DNA of 64,000 nt, from contig NZ_LGIC01000090.1 of assembly GCF_001294535.1 (NCBI RefSeq), positions 62,001-126,000 on the forward strand, given 5' to 3'. The first letter of the stretch is position 1; each line of letters begins with the position of its first letter. This stretch comes from Cypionkella psychrotolerans (lineage in GTDB: Bacteria; Pseudomonadota; Alphaproteobacteria; Rhodobacterales; Rhodobacteraceae). Below are positions 8,557 to 16,481 of the stretch, in pieces. Under the pieces are notes generated by a model. It saw only the letters and a list, made by a program, of their open reading frames with translations, was not told the origin of the DNA and searched no databases. A program made the position numbers and the translations under genes.

Positions 8557-9117
8557 TGCAGTCTCCCTTTGAAATAGCGGGAAAATGCCGTTGTCAGGCA
8601 AGGAGGGAATTCGACAACCCGCGCCAAATCCCAAGCAGGCCCCAACATTGGGTTCGCCCTCATATTAATTTCGCCAAAGACAGGCCTAAGACACCCGGTT
8701 CCGAAAATTCGGACTGGTCAGGCAGTATCCCGCGGCCAACTGCGTCTCGACAGTGTTCATATGGGTAGAGGCTAACTCTTGAGAGGTAGAAACCCCCTTC
8801 TTGAGGGTATCACATGCAAACGATCTACTCTTAAGAGTTCTTTCACCGCCACGTCGCGGGGCGCTAGGCTGGTATAGCTAAAAGAGTTTTTTGGAATTTG
8901 GAAGTTGGAAGGTTGCTATGGATTTCGACCTATTTCCGTTTTGCCCGTTAGACAGGCAGAAAATTAAAAATCCTGGTCCTGACGTCGCTATGGTCTGCCT
9001 ATACAATCTCGTAAGATGGCAACCCTCTAGGGCTGCTTGGTTTTCGCGGTGGGTGCCGTGACTCTCGGCGGCAGTTCTTTGGAACAGATCCGGGGCCAAT
9101 CGACGCAAAATATCCAG
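8557..9117. promoter_or_regulatory. Divergent promoter region of the exopolysaccharide locus
   Basis: About 560 bp separate the leftward operon (start 8556) from the rightward operon (start near 9118 or 9037). It must hold both promoters. It is less GC-rich between 8870 and 8970 and contains the paired palindromes described in the next entry. No gene or RNA is supported inside it. Confidence 0.6.
8776..8837. promoter_or_regulatory. Paired palindromic operator candidates
   Basis: CTCTTGAGAG (8776-8785) and CTCTTAAGAG (8828-8837) are both near-perfect or perfect dyads with centres 52 bp apart, close to five helical turns. A third weaker related dyad (CCCTTCTTGAGGG) lies between them around 8795-8807. 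Such a phased pair in a divergent promoter suggests cooperative binding of a dimeric regulator. The LuxR-type protein at 13259 is a possible partner, but that is only inference. Confidence 0.5.
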
Positions 9118-9903
9118 ATGCCGTGTGCGAACGGCAGTGCCTCCCAGAGGCAGGAGGCGGTTGACAGCTTAGGCGAACGGATCACCATTGAAATCTTTGG
9201 GCCGCCAGGAGCCGGGAAGACCACGCTCGCGCGTGCGGTGGCGGCGGATTTGGCGCTTCATGGTCTGGCAGTGCGGCTTGCGATCAGCGCGCGTCCAGAG
9301 GAATCCGGGGCGGGTCGCAGATCTGCACTGGCGTCGAGGCTCTCCAAACTGGGGGGTGCTGTGTCGCAAATCATTTGGAGCGATTCAGTGACGGAGGCTC
9401 TGCTGCAGTTGATGCCCCTGCTACACTGGTCGGCTTCACTGCGTCGCCGCCGCTACATCGCGGGGCTGGCGCGATTGGCCTCCGTGGATGGGCTATTGGT
9501 GCAGGACCAAGGCTATCTCTGCGCAATTGCAGGCTTGGCGCTCGACTCCAAGCGCTCTGATGATCGGGTGCTGGCGCGGGCGCTCGATGTGGTTCCGCTT
9601 CCCAATATTGCAGTGAGGCTGTGCGTTTCACCCGATATCTCTGGGATAAGGCTTGGTCAAAGACATGCAAAGCAAGGTTTTGCGGCGCGAGCGCTTGAGC
9701 GCCCGCCCGCGGACACCAAAGGTCTCGACGATATTTTTGCTGCGATTTATGCCAAGTTGCAGAAGCGGAACCTTTGCGTCCTTCAAGTCTCTGGCAGAGA
9801 TCAAAACGACCTCGAGTCCGCTGTGGCATTGATTACCACTACTGCTCTGGCACTTGGCCAAGCGCGCCGACTCGCGCGATCACATGGGGCAATCCTCCCA
9901 TGA
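9118..9903 (+). CDS. P-loop kinase-like protein of the exopolysaccharide operon
   Basis: This protein of about 261 aa has a Walker A motif GPPGAGKTT near residues 27-35 and the general shape of thymidylate-kinase or adenylylsulfate-kinase-like P-loop phosphotransferases. A possible second acidic motif is LLVQDQG near residue 130, and RLCVSPDI near 185 resembles the base-binding strand of NMP kinases. The substrate is unknown; in a polysaccharide locus it could phosphorylate a sugar or lipid carrier. The start is uncertain: ATG 9118 has no clear Shine-Dalgarno, and an in-frame TTG at 9037 has AGGG upstream. Its stop overlaps the next start as ATGA, so translation is coupled to the flippase. 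Confidence 0.7.
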   Translation: MPCANGSASQRQEAVDSLGERITIEIFGPPGAGKTTLARAVAADLALHGLAVRLAISARPEESGAGRRSALASRLSKLGGAVSQIIWSDSVTEALLQLMPLLHWSASLRRRRYIAGLARLASVDGLLVQDQGYLCAIAGLALDSKRSDDRVLARALDVVPLPNIAVRLCVSPDISGIRLGQRHAKQGFAARALERPPADTKGLDDIFAAIYAKLQKRNLCVLQVSGRDQNDLESAVALITTTALALGQARRLARSHGAILP

Positions 9904-11324
9904 AGGTTGATGTGATACAGAAGGCAGATGCCACTTTGCCACAGCACCATCCTGAATCGGCATTGGCCGGCGTTCGACTGCTGACAACCAGTTCCTACGC
10001 TTTCTTGGTTCTGGTGGCGGGAGCCGCGCTGAGTTTTGGTGTGCAACTGGGAACCGTGCGCCTGATCGGAGCCGAGAGCTTCGGGATCTTTGCCTATGTG
10101 ATCGCTTGGGTAACTATGCTTGCCTATATTTCCACGCTTGGGCTTAGCACCTCGCTGCTGCGCTTGCTGCCGACCTATCGCGTGCAGGGTGACTGGGCGC
10201 GGGCGCACGGCGTGATGCGCTTCGCGTTTCGAGGCGGGACCTTGGCCGGGATTGCAGTGGCAGCACTCGGGATCGGAGCAGAGCGTTTTCTGCTTCACGC
10301 ACAGGGCGAACTTGCACGTGCCTTGCTGATCGGAGCCATTGTAGTGCCGCTGATGACGCTCCGGCTGATTGGGGCTTCGGCACTGCGCGCATTTGGCGCA
10401 ATCATCGTGTCGATGCTGCCAGAACGGATATTGCGCGACTCTGTCGGCTTCCTGATCCTCGCGGCGCTGGTGCTTGGCGGTCTTGCGCCGCCCGACGCAG
10501 TCACCGCAATGGCCTCGACCCTTGCGACGGCGTTCATCACTGTGCTGTTCATCCAGCGGTTCCTGATCGGTCGAAAGCCAAGGGAACTGGTTTCCGCCGC
10601 ACCTTGCTATGCAATACGCGACTGGCTGCGCCCCGCCGTTTCACTCACGCTTATCATGTTGGCCGACACAATCATGTCGCGTGCTGGCATTCTGATCATC
10701 GGGTTGCGAAATGACACGCTAGGCGCCGGGATTTTTGCCGTCGCCTTCAACCTTGCCCAGTTGGTGGCCCTGCCTCGTATGGCGCTCTCTGCGCTTTTTG
10801 CGCCGACGGTTTCTGCGCTTTATGCCCGAGGAGACATGGTGGCACTGCAACGACTGATGGCGCGATCTGCGGCGCTGTCACTTGCCTCCACGCTCGTGGT
10901 CGCGCTGCCGTTGATCGCCGGAGCGCCAATTCTTCTGCCTTGGTTCGGGCCGCAATTCGTCACAGCCGGGCCGGTACTTATTGTTTTGGTCCTTGGGCAA
11001 CTCGCGGCGGCGGCGGCCGGGCCACAGCAGCACCTTTTCACTATGACAGGTCACGAACGGCAGGGCGCTACTCTGATGGCAACAGCTGCCGCGGCCACAA
11101 TCCTTGGCGCGGCCCTGCTTGTGATTCCATTCGGCATGATGGGTGTCGCTGTGGCAACGACTCTCAGCATGATCGGCTGGAATATCGGCATGGCAATTTT
11201 CCTGTCCCGCCGTTTTAAGCTGCGTCCTGGCCTCGCCTGCGGCGGAAATCTATCACTTAAAGCTGTGGCAGTGACATTTTCACGGTTGGGCAAAGCAGTC
11301 TTGAAAATGCGGGGGCAGTCATGA
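9900..11324 (+). CDS. Wzx-like polysaccharide flippase (MOP superfamily)
   Basis: This 474-aa protein has about twelve to fourteen hydrophobic helices across its whole length and the N-terminal pattern of the polysaccharide-transporter family (SYAFLVLVAGAALSFGVQLGTVRLIGAESFGIFAY). It most likely flips undecaprenyl-linked repeat units across the inner membrane before polymerisation by the product of the gene at 5051. ATG 9900 overlaps the previous stop (ATGA) and its own stop overlaps the following ATG in the same way. The frame is open further upstream, but that part is antisense-like sequence within the previous gene. Confidence 0.88.
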   Translation: MKVDVIQKADATLPQHHPESALAGVRLLTTSSYAFLVLVAGAALSFGVQLGTVRLIGAESFGIFAYVIAWVTMLAYISTLGLSTSLLRLLPTYRVQGDWARAHGVMRFAFRGGTLAGIAVAALGIGAERFLLHAQGELARALLIGAIVVPLMTLRLIGASALRAFGAIIVSMLPERILRDSVGFLILAALVLGGLAPPDAVTAMASTLATAFITVLFIQRFLIGRKPRELVSAAPCYAIRDWLRPAVSLTLIMLADTIMSRAGILIIGLRNDTLGAGIFAVAFNLAQLVALPRMALSALFAPTVSALYARGDMVALQRLMARSAALSLASTLVVALPLIAGAPILLPWFGPQFVTAGPVLIVLVLGQLAAAAAGPQQHLFTMTGHERQGATLMATAAAATILGAALLVIPFGMMGVAVATTLSMIGWNIGMAIFLSRRFKLRPGLACGGNLSLKAVAVTFSRLGKAVLKMRGQS

Positions 11325-12850
11325 ATGAAGCATTGCGCAATCAGAATATAGACGGTGCACAGAGCACTCAGACAGGACACGGTGGGTCAGAGCCTGGCCT
11401 GATCCGAAATCTGGCTGCGGCATTGAAGCAACGTCAGGTGTGCTACTGCCATTGGAAAAGCAATATCCGACTGGGCGACAGTCTCAGCGGTAAGGAAGAT
11501 TTGGATCTGCTGGTGTTGCGCTCTGATGCCACGCAGTTCTTTGAGGCATTGATTGACTGCGGATTCAAGCTCGCCCGGTCACGGGATGGCGGTGGTCACC
11601 CCGGAGTTTTACATGCCTTTGCGCTGGATCCGAACAGTTTGCGGCTGGTACATGTCCATGCCTATTTCCAGATCGTGACCGGCGACAGTCTGGTGAAAAG
11701 CTACCATCTGCCGCTTGAAAAAACCCTACTCGCGAACCTGAGAGAGTTGATGGGTATTCCGGTGCCCGTCGCCGAGGCCGAATTGGTGGTGTTCTTGCTT
11801 CGTATTGCGCTCAAGCACACCAGTTTGGTTGAGTTCTACATGGTGAACCGGCATTATTCGGATGTTCCTCGCGAACTCGCTTGGCTGCGGGATCAAGCAG
11901 ATGAAACCGTTGCCAAGCAGATTTGGGCAGAGTGCGTTCCAGCTGCGCGCGAGGGAGAGTTCGAGGCGGTGATCGCAGCCATCGCCAATTCTGCGCATAA
12001 AATTGCGCGCATTCGGATCGGCGTCGGGCTGGCGTGGCGGCTGCGAGAATGGCGACGCTTGGGCTATTTCGCAGGGTTTGCCTCGCGTTTTCGCCGCATC
12101 GGCATGTTGGTTGCATCCCGCCTGCGGAGACACAAGTCAGTGAGCCTTGTCTCGGGCGGCGCGCTTGTCGCCATGATCGGTCCAAAGGCGAGCGGCAAGT
12201 CAACGCTTGGAGCAGCCTTGGAAGATCGGCTTGGTAAACAACTTGATGTGCGCCGGGTCCATATCGGCAAACCGCCAGCAACTTTGCTTTCAGCGCCGTT
12301 CAGACTGCTGTTGCCGATGCTGCGCCGCCTGCTTCCGGGCGAGCGTTCGGGGCAATACCAGAAGCCGGAACGTCGTGTGGAATTGAATTTCTCATATGCC
12401 TATGTGGTGCGCATGCTGTTGCTGGCCTACGACCGCAGAACTCTGCTCTTTAAGTCGCGGCGTTTGGCGACGGCTGGCGCTGTCGTCATCACGGATCGTT
12501 ATCCTCCCTCGGGGATTGGCGCTATTGACGGCAGGCAGTTTGGCGAGGCAGCCATCGCGGCTTGTGGATCGCGATGGAAGGCGGCGCTAATGCGGCTGGA
12601 AGCAAAGCTTTATGACGATCTTCCTAAACCGGATCTGGTGATTCGACTGGCTGCGCCGATCCAGACCACGCTGCTGCGCGATGCGTCCCGGTGTAAGCTT
12701 GACGGTCCAGATCCCGACAGTGTTCTGCGGCGACGGGACCTTGAGACGATGGCAGAGATTGCGGACATTCCAGTTCTGGTGATCAATACCGATGGGCCGC
12801 TGGAACAGTCAGTCGCAGAGGTTCTATATGCAGTATGGGGGGGACTTTGA
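11321..12850 (+). CDS. Nucleotidyltransferase-like / thymidylate-kinase-like fusion protein
   Basis: This 509-aa protein has two parts. Residues about 25-230 look like a nucleotidyltransferase-fold domain: CHWKSN near 45, then GKEDLDLLV near 60, which supplies a D-x-D pair, then HVHAYFQI. Residues about 280-509 form a P-loop kinase-like domain with GPKASGKST near 288 and TDRYPPSG near 387, a DRxxP-type motif seen in thymidylate kinases. Its role is unknown. Its ATGA overlap with the flippase gene and the presence of a second P-loop protein at the operon start suggest phosphorylation or activation of a lipid-linked or sugar substrate during polymer synthesis. Real dTMP synthesis is unlikely in this context. 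Confidence 0.72.
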   Translation: MNEALRNQNIDGAQSTQTGHGGSEPGLIRNLAAALKQRQVCYCHWKSNIRLGDSLSGKEDLDLLVLRSDATQFFEALIDCGFKLARSRDGGGHPGVLHAFALDPNSLRLVHVHAYFQIVTGDSLVKSYHLPLEKTLLANLRELMGIPVPVAEAELVVFLLRIALKHTSLVEFYMVNRHYSDVPRELAWLRDQADETVAKQIWAECVPAAREGEFEAVIAAIANSAHKIARIRIGVGLAWRLREWRRLGYFAGFASRFRRIGMLVASRLRRHKSVSLVSGGALVAMIGPKASGKSTLGAALEDRLGKQLDVRRVHIGKPPATLLSAPFRLLLPMLRRLLPGERSGQYQKPERRVELNFSYAYVVRMLLLAYDRRTLLFKSRRLATAGAVVITDRYPPSGIGAIDGRQFGEAAIAACGSRWKAALMRLEAKLYDDLPKPDLVIRLAAPIQTTLLRDASRCKLDGPDPDSVLRRRDLETMAEIADIPVLVINTDGPLEQSVAEVLYAVWGGL

Positions 12851-13258
12851 AATAAACATCCTCCAATGCCCAGCATCAATATTGCCATCCATTCTTACCA
12901 GGTATCTTGTTTTATCGATGAAGCCCATGGATAACATTAATATGGCAGTGACAATATGAGTAATTTTGAGATTCGCAATGAATGCGTCAATTTCTAAAGT
13001 TACGATTCAAGAATTTTCTTGCGGGGGTAAGTAGTATTCGGGTTGGGGATCATCATATTTTACCAGAGAAATATACGGTTCGCTCATTGCAATGATCGCG
13101 AAATTCTGAATTATTCACTCTGGCGAGCGGTTCGACCGAGCGAACAATCAAGAACTGCACATATTTAAGAATAATTTATTCACCTAAGACAACTATTTTC
13201 GAACCTGTGCTTGCTGCATAGGAGGCCCTTTCATACTCGCATTAATATCAAGCGCGAA
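12851..13258. other. Convergent AT-rich intergenic region
   Basis: About 400 bp between the end of the rightward exopolysaccharide operon and the end of the leftward LuxR gene. It is clearly AT-richer than both neighbours. No gene, tRNA or strong hairpin followed by a T-run was found. Confidence 0.5.
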
Positions 13259-13993
13259 CTAATGTCTTTCCATGCTTGACGCTCCGTCGAGTGGCGGAAA
13301 TTTCAGAACTCCCTCAATCTTCTTACTTGCTAAATCATCAAAATAGGGTTTGGCTTCTATGCCTTGTGCCAAAAGTGCTGCATCTGTTCTGTTTCGTGAT
13401 CCCGTTTTGCGTAAAATTGCCTTCACATGGACTTTGACCGTCGACTCTGAAATGCCAAGATCACGGGCAATGACTTTGTTTGCCAAGGCCGTCGAAAGTA
13501 AAGCTAGCACCCGCATCTCACTCGCCGATAGCGCCTCAAGCGCTGCAGTCTTAGGTCTTAATAGCGTAACAGAAGAGGTTTTGACGGGTGTCTCAAGCGG
13601 CAGGGGCGGAAAGACCCGCTCGCCGAGTATCAACAGCTCAATTGCTTTTGGAAATGCTGTGATGTGGATTGTTTCAAGTATAAAGCCATCAAATTCAGCC
13701 TTAATTGCATCCCGAATGCGCTCTGGATCAGGAGACTCGCCAATAAGCGCTATCCGCGTCCCGGGATAGGCCTGTCGAAGTTCCATCATGGTATGCTCCC
13801 GCGGTAATGCGTTTTTTGCCTGATTTATGAGAATGGCCTCGAGATCAAAAGCTGGTGGAGCGCAGTCGATGGCTTCATCAACCGTTCTCCACCGGTCGAC
13901 GATGTGAAAGCCTCGCCCATTCAAGGCATGCCTAACGCCTTCACTGGAAAGCGAATTAGGATCCACAATAGATATTTGATATATTTTCCTCAC
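13259..13993 (-). CDS. LuxR/NarL-family regulator with degenerate receiver domain
   Basis: This 244-aa protein has an N-terminal receiver-like domain (about 1-120) and a C-terminal LuxR helix-turn-helix (about 155-215: LSASEMRVLALLS, then NKVIARDLGISESTVKVHVKAILRK). The receiver keeps an acidic residue after strand 1 (SIVDP), but the usual phosphoacceptor position after strand 3 reads AILINQ, with Asn in place of Asp. It is therefore probably phosphorylation-independent. GTG 13993 is preceded by GGAGGA at good spacing. It lies beside the exopolysaccharide locus and is a plausible regulator of it, although no direct link is shown. Confidence 0.82.
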   Translation of the reverse strand: MRKIYQISIVDPNSLSSEGVRHALNGRGFHIVDRWRTVDEAIDCAPPAFDLEAILINQAKNALPREHTMMELRQAYPGTRIALIGESPDPERIRDAIKAEFDGFILETIHITAFPKAIELLILGERVFPPLPLETPVKTSSVTLLRPKTAALEALSASEMRVLALLSTALANKVIARDLGISESTVKVHVKAILRKTGSRNRTDAALLAQGIEAKPYFDDLASKKIEGVLKFPPLDGASSMERH

Positions 13994-14280
13994 AAAAATT
14001 CCTCCATGGCACTGAACACAATTTCAAATATTTCAGCAACAAGGAATAAATAACTAAGGCGAAATAACTTTATACATGAGAAATGAAACTCCTTGGGTGC
14101 CACTAAAGTATCAGTGGCAAAAGTGTAACATAAATTAGAGCAAACGTAAACTTGGATTCGTTGCCGTCTGTTCGACCCTCGCAGGTCCTACGTTCGGGTG
14201 ACGTTGCCAGAGTTTTGCTGCGGAAATGGATCAAATTACAATTTTAGATTGTATTAAATCTGATATCACTAAATCTATAC
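13994..14280. other. Upstream region of the LuxR gene
   Basis: About 290 bp, AT-rich, between the LuxR start and the first insertion-sequence debris. It probably contains the LuxR promoter. No other gene is supported. Confidence 0.5.
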
Positions 14281-14347
14281 GGGTATCCCCCTCAAAAGGT
14301 AAGAGGCTGCAGAAGTAGAATTTTCTCGACAAGATGCTTGAGGAGCC
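14281..14347 (+). repeat. Remnant left end of an IS3-family element (copy 1)
   Basis: This stretch aligns base for base, with few differences, with 23446-23511. The shared blocks are GGGTA.TCCCCC, CTGCA.AAGTAGAATTTTCTCG and CAAGATG..TGAGGAG. In the right-hand copy the alignment runs into the start of an IS3-type orfA, so both are element ends in the same orientation. Here it stops where IS5-family sequence begins. Confidence 0.75.
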
Positions 14348-14350
14348 TCA

Positions 14351-14867
14351 GAGGCTCTGTTGCACAAATCGCGACGGATTCCCTGCACGACTTCTAGGTG
14401 TTAGTCGTCATGGATGAGCAAACCCACACCTCTGGCATACCGCACGACGAACTGGCGCAGCTACAACGCAGCTCTCAAGCGGCGCGGATCGCTGCTGGTC
14501 TGGTTCGATCCTGAGACGGATTGGCTGGCTGTCCCGAGCGGCAAGCGCGGTTGCTCGGCCACCTTTACCGATGCCGCGATCCAAGCCTGTCTCACGTTAA
14601 AGGCGCTGTTTGGCCTACCGCTGCGGCAAGCACAGGGCTGATTGCAAGCCTGCTGGAACTGGCCGACCTGGATTGGCCAGTGCCGGATTTCGGCACGCTG
14701 TCCCGTCGCCAAAAGGGTCTGGATGTCGCCATTCCCTACCGGCCAAGCACAGGTGCGCTGCACCTCTTGATTGACAGCACCGGGATCAAGGCCGAAGGCG
14801 AAGCCGCGTGGTTCGCCAAGAAACATGGGCTCTCCAAGCCACGCCAATGGCGCAAGGTTCACCTAGG
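14351..14867 (+). mobile_element. IS5-family element, 3' half lost
   Basis: The left terminus reads GAGGCTCTGTTGCACAAATC, a typical end for IS5-family (IS427-like) elements. The transposase begins at 14414, and the element is cut at 14867 where an IS481-family element begins. Its right half is not found on the far side of the IS481 element. Confidence 0.8.
14414..14867 (+). pseudogene. IS5-family transposase, frameshifted and truncated
   Basis: The first frame from ATG 14414 gives 75 codons, running through FTDAAIQACLTLKALFGLPLRQAQG. Continuity then passes to another frame near 14635-14645 with LIASLLELADLDWPVPDFGTLSRRQK and LIDSTGIK, standard IS5 transposase blocks. Two-frame organisation can be natural in the IS427 group through programmed frameshifting. 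The gene ends at the IS481 junction soon after RQWRKVHLG, however, so the rest of the catalytic domain is missing and the gene is dead. Confidence 0.85.
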
Positions 14868-15822
14868 TGTTCAGTCCCGGCATCTGGTGGATCGGATCCA
14901 GGATGAATCGATCTGGCTCCGATGTCCAGATTTTGCAGATGTATTCGTAGGGCGTGAGACCATTCAGGGTCTTGAGCCTCCGCGCGAAGTTGTAGGCCGC
15001 CAGGAAGTCGGCGAGGTGTGTTCGCAGCTGATCGTGGGTTTCGTAGTGGAAGCGTTTCACCGTCGCGTCCTTGATCGTCCGGTTCATCCGGTCGACCTGG
15101 CCATTGGTCCACGGGTGGTTGGGCTTGGTCAGCCGATGCTCGATCCCGTTGGCTTCGCAGATCAAGTCGAAGCGCATAGGCCGGGAATAGATTGTGTTGC
15201 GGTTCCGGGGTTGCTCGGCGAACTGGATGCCATTGTCGGTCAATATGGTGTGGACCTTATACGGCACGGCTTCGAGCATGTGCTGCAGGAACTCCCAAGC
15301 CGTTTTTCTGTCAGCCGTTGCAACGAGTTGAGCGACAGCGAACTTGGCTGTCCGGTCGATGCCGACGAAGAGGTAGAGCTTGCCTTCAGCGGTCTGCACT
15401 TCGGCGATGTCGATGTGAAAGAACCCAATGGGGTAGCGCTTGAACTTCTGGCGCTTGGGCTTGTCGCCTTCGACATCCGGCAGGCGCGAGATTCCATGCC
15501 GCTGAAGGCACCTGTGTAGCGCTGACCGCGTCAGTTGCGGGATCGACGGCTGCAAAGCATAGAGACAATCGTCAAGTGGCAGGAGCGTGTGGCGCCGGAA
15601 CGCGACGACCATCGCCTCCTCGGCCTCCGTCAGCACTGTGGACCGCGGTTCCATCGGCCCGGTCTTCATATCCTCAACAGTCGCCCGCTTCCGCCACTTC
15701 GCAACCGTCTTCGGATTGATACCGAGCTCCCGGCTCAACTGCGCGAGCGAAGCTTGCGATCGCTGTATTGCTGCTCTGACGGCGTGCGTGGTCGTGGCGC
15801 TCCCGTGACGAACTTGTCCCAT
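14863..15822 (-). CDS. IS481-family transposase
   Basis: This 319-aa DDE transposase has an N-terminal helix-turn-helix (SLAQLSRELGINPKTVAKWRKR). Its catalytic core has acidic residues in FHIDIAEV and ILTDNG. The third acidic position falls in NGQVDRMNRTIK, where Asp replaces the expected Glu (codon GAC). ATG 15822 is chosen for GGAAGGA upstream; five more in-frame codons precede it. The stop codon TAG at 14863-14865 lies outside the terminal repeat and is supplied by the CTAG target site. The length is full, so only the E-to-D change questions activity. Confidence 0.88.
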   Translation of the reverse strand: MGQVRHGSATTTHAVRAAIQRSQASLAQLSRELGINPKTVAKWRKRATVEDMKTGPMEPRSTVLTEAEEAMVVAFRRHTLLPLDDCLYALQPSIPQLTRSALHRCLQRHGISRLPDVEGDKPKRQKFKRYPIGFFHIDIAEVQTAEGKLYLFVGIDRTAKFAVAQLVATADRKTAWEFLQHMLEAVPYKVHTILTDNGIQFAEQPRNRNTIYSRPMRFDLICEANGIEHRLTKPNHPWTNGQVDRMNRTIKDATVKRFHYETHDQLRTHLADFLAAYNFARRLKTLNGLTPYEYICKIWTSEPDRFILDPIHQMPGLNT

Positions 15823-15878
15823 AATGCTTCCTTCCATTCCTGAGAAAGGATCGCACCATCAAACCGTGGGATCAAACA
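14868..15878 (-). mobile_element. IS481-family insertion sequence, complete
   Basis: The element is 1011 bp with imperfect terminal inverted repeats. The plus strand begins TGTTCAGTCCC at 14868, and the other end read on the minus strand begins TGTTTGATCCC from 15878. The left flank is CCTAGG, matching the CTAG target preference described for IS481 elements. The right flank is AGATCC, inside an IS21 remnant, so no target duplication survives. After insertion into the IS5 element the right-hand side was probably replaced by a deletion or recombination. Confidence 0.8.
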
Positions 15879-16072
15879 AGATCCTTATAGGCCGGGAACC
15901 GCGCGGACTTCGTGTTCGGCCTTCAACAGTTGTGACAAGATCGGCACCCAATCGTCGGGCAAACGATCCCCCGGATCATTTGCTGACCCTGCTCATACAT
16001 CAAAGGCTGGTGCGCTTTGCTCAATCAAATCGGTGACGGCTCGGGACATGCCATACATCTTCAGGCTGCGTG
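15879..16072 (-). pseudogene. IS21-family istB fragment
   Basis: Read on the minus strand, broken frames give SLKMYGMSRAVTDLIEQSAPAFD, then DDWVPILSQLLKAEHEV, then ARFPAYKDL. All three are recognisable pieces of the IstB helper ATPase N-terminal region. The frames do not join, and the ATPase core with its Walker motifs is absent. It is a short dead relic between the IS481 element and the transporter module. Confidence 0.7.
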
Positions 16073-16481
16073 AGCCATAATGACGATGGCGGCACTTGCA
16101 GGATCATGACGCATGGCGGCCCCCGGCAATCTGGGCGCGCAGGCCGTCACAGCGTTCGACATTGGCCTTGGGTTCACGGCGCAGGATCAGCGCTGCGGCG
16201 TATCCAGTGGTGGCCCGCCAACCACTTTGCCATCCACCAGCCGGTGCACCAGATTCGTTCTGTCGCACGCAGGTGTCCTCGTGCTGAAGCACACGGATCT
16301 ACAGGACCTTGGTGGTTCGCAGTTGGCGGACTACACGCCAATCTGTAGACATTTGTCGCTTTTGGAGCGACATATAGCGACTCCTAAACATTCCCACTTG
16401 CAACCTGATTTCGGTATTCTGGCCTTAATCTGGAATCTGCGCTCTGCGGTACGGCAGAGGCGAAACAGCAAGGGGACTAGG
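16073..16481. other. Upstream region of the betaine-type ABC transporter
   Basis: About 400 bp without a supported gene. A minus-strand open frame of 62 codons at 16104-16292 has no recognised domain and may be further mobile-element debris. The part from about 16340 to 16481 should hold the promoter of the transporter operon and contains the dyad at 16355-16371. Confidence 0.5.
16355..16371. promoter_or_regulatory. Inverted repeat upstream of the transporter operon
   Basis: GTCGCT and AGCGAC form a perfect 6-bp dyad around a 5-base centre, and a further GCGAC follows within ten bases. It lies about 110 bp before the binding-protein start. It could be an operator for the XRE-type regulator at the far end of the module, whose own upstream region shares the 9-mer TTTTGGAGC. 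Confidence 0.4.

Noticed and set aside
9161-9163. TTG start with strong AGGAGG upstream for the kinase-like gene
   Set aside because: It is out of frame with the P-loop protein, so the Shine-Dalgarno-like sequence is coincidental.
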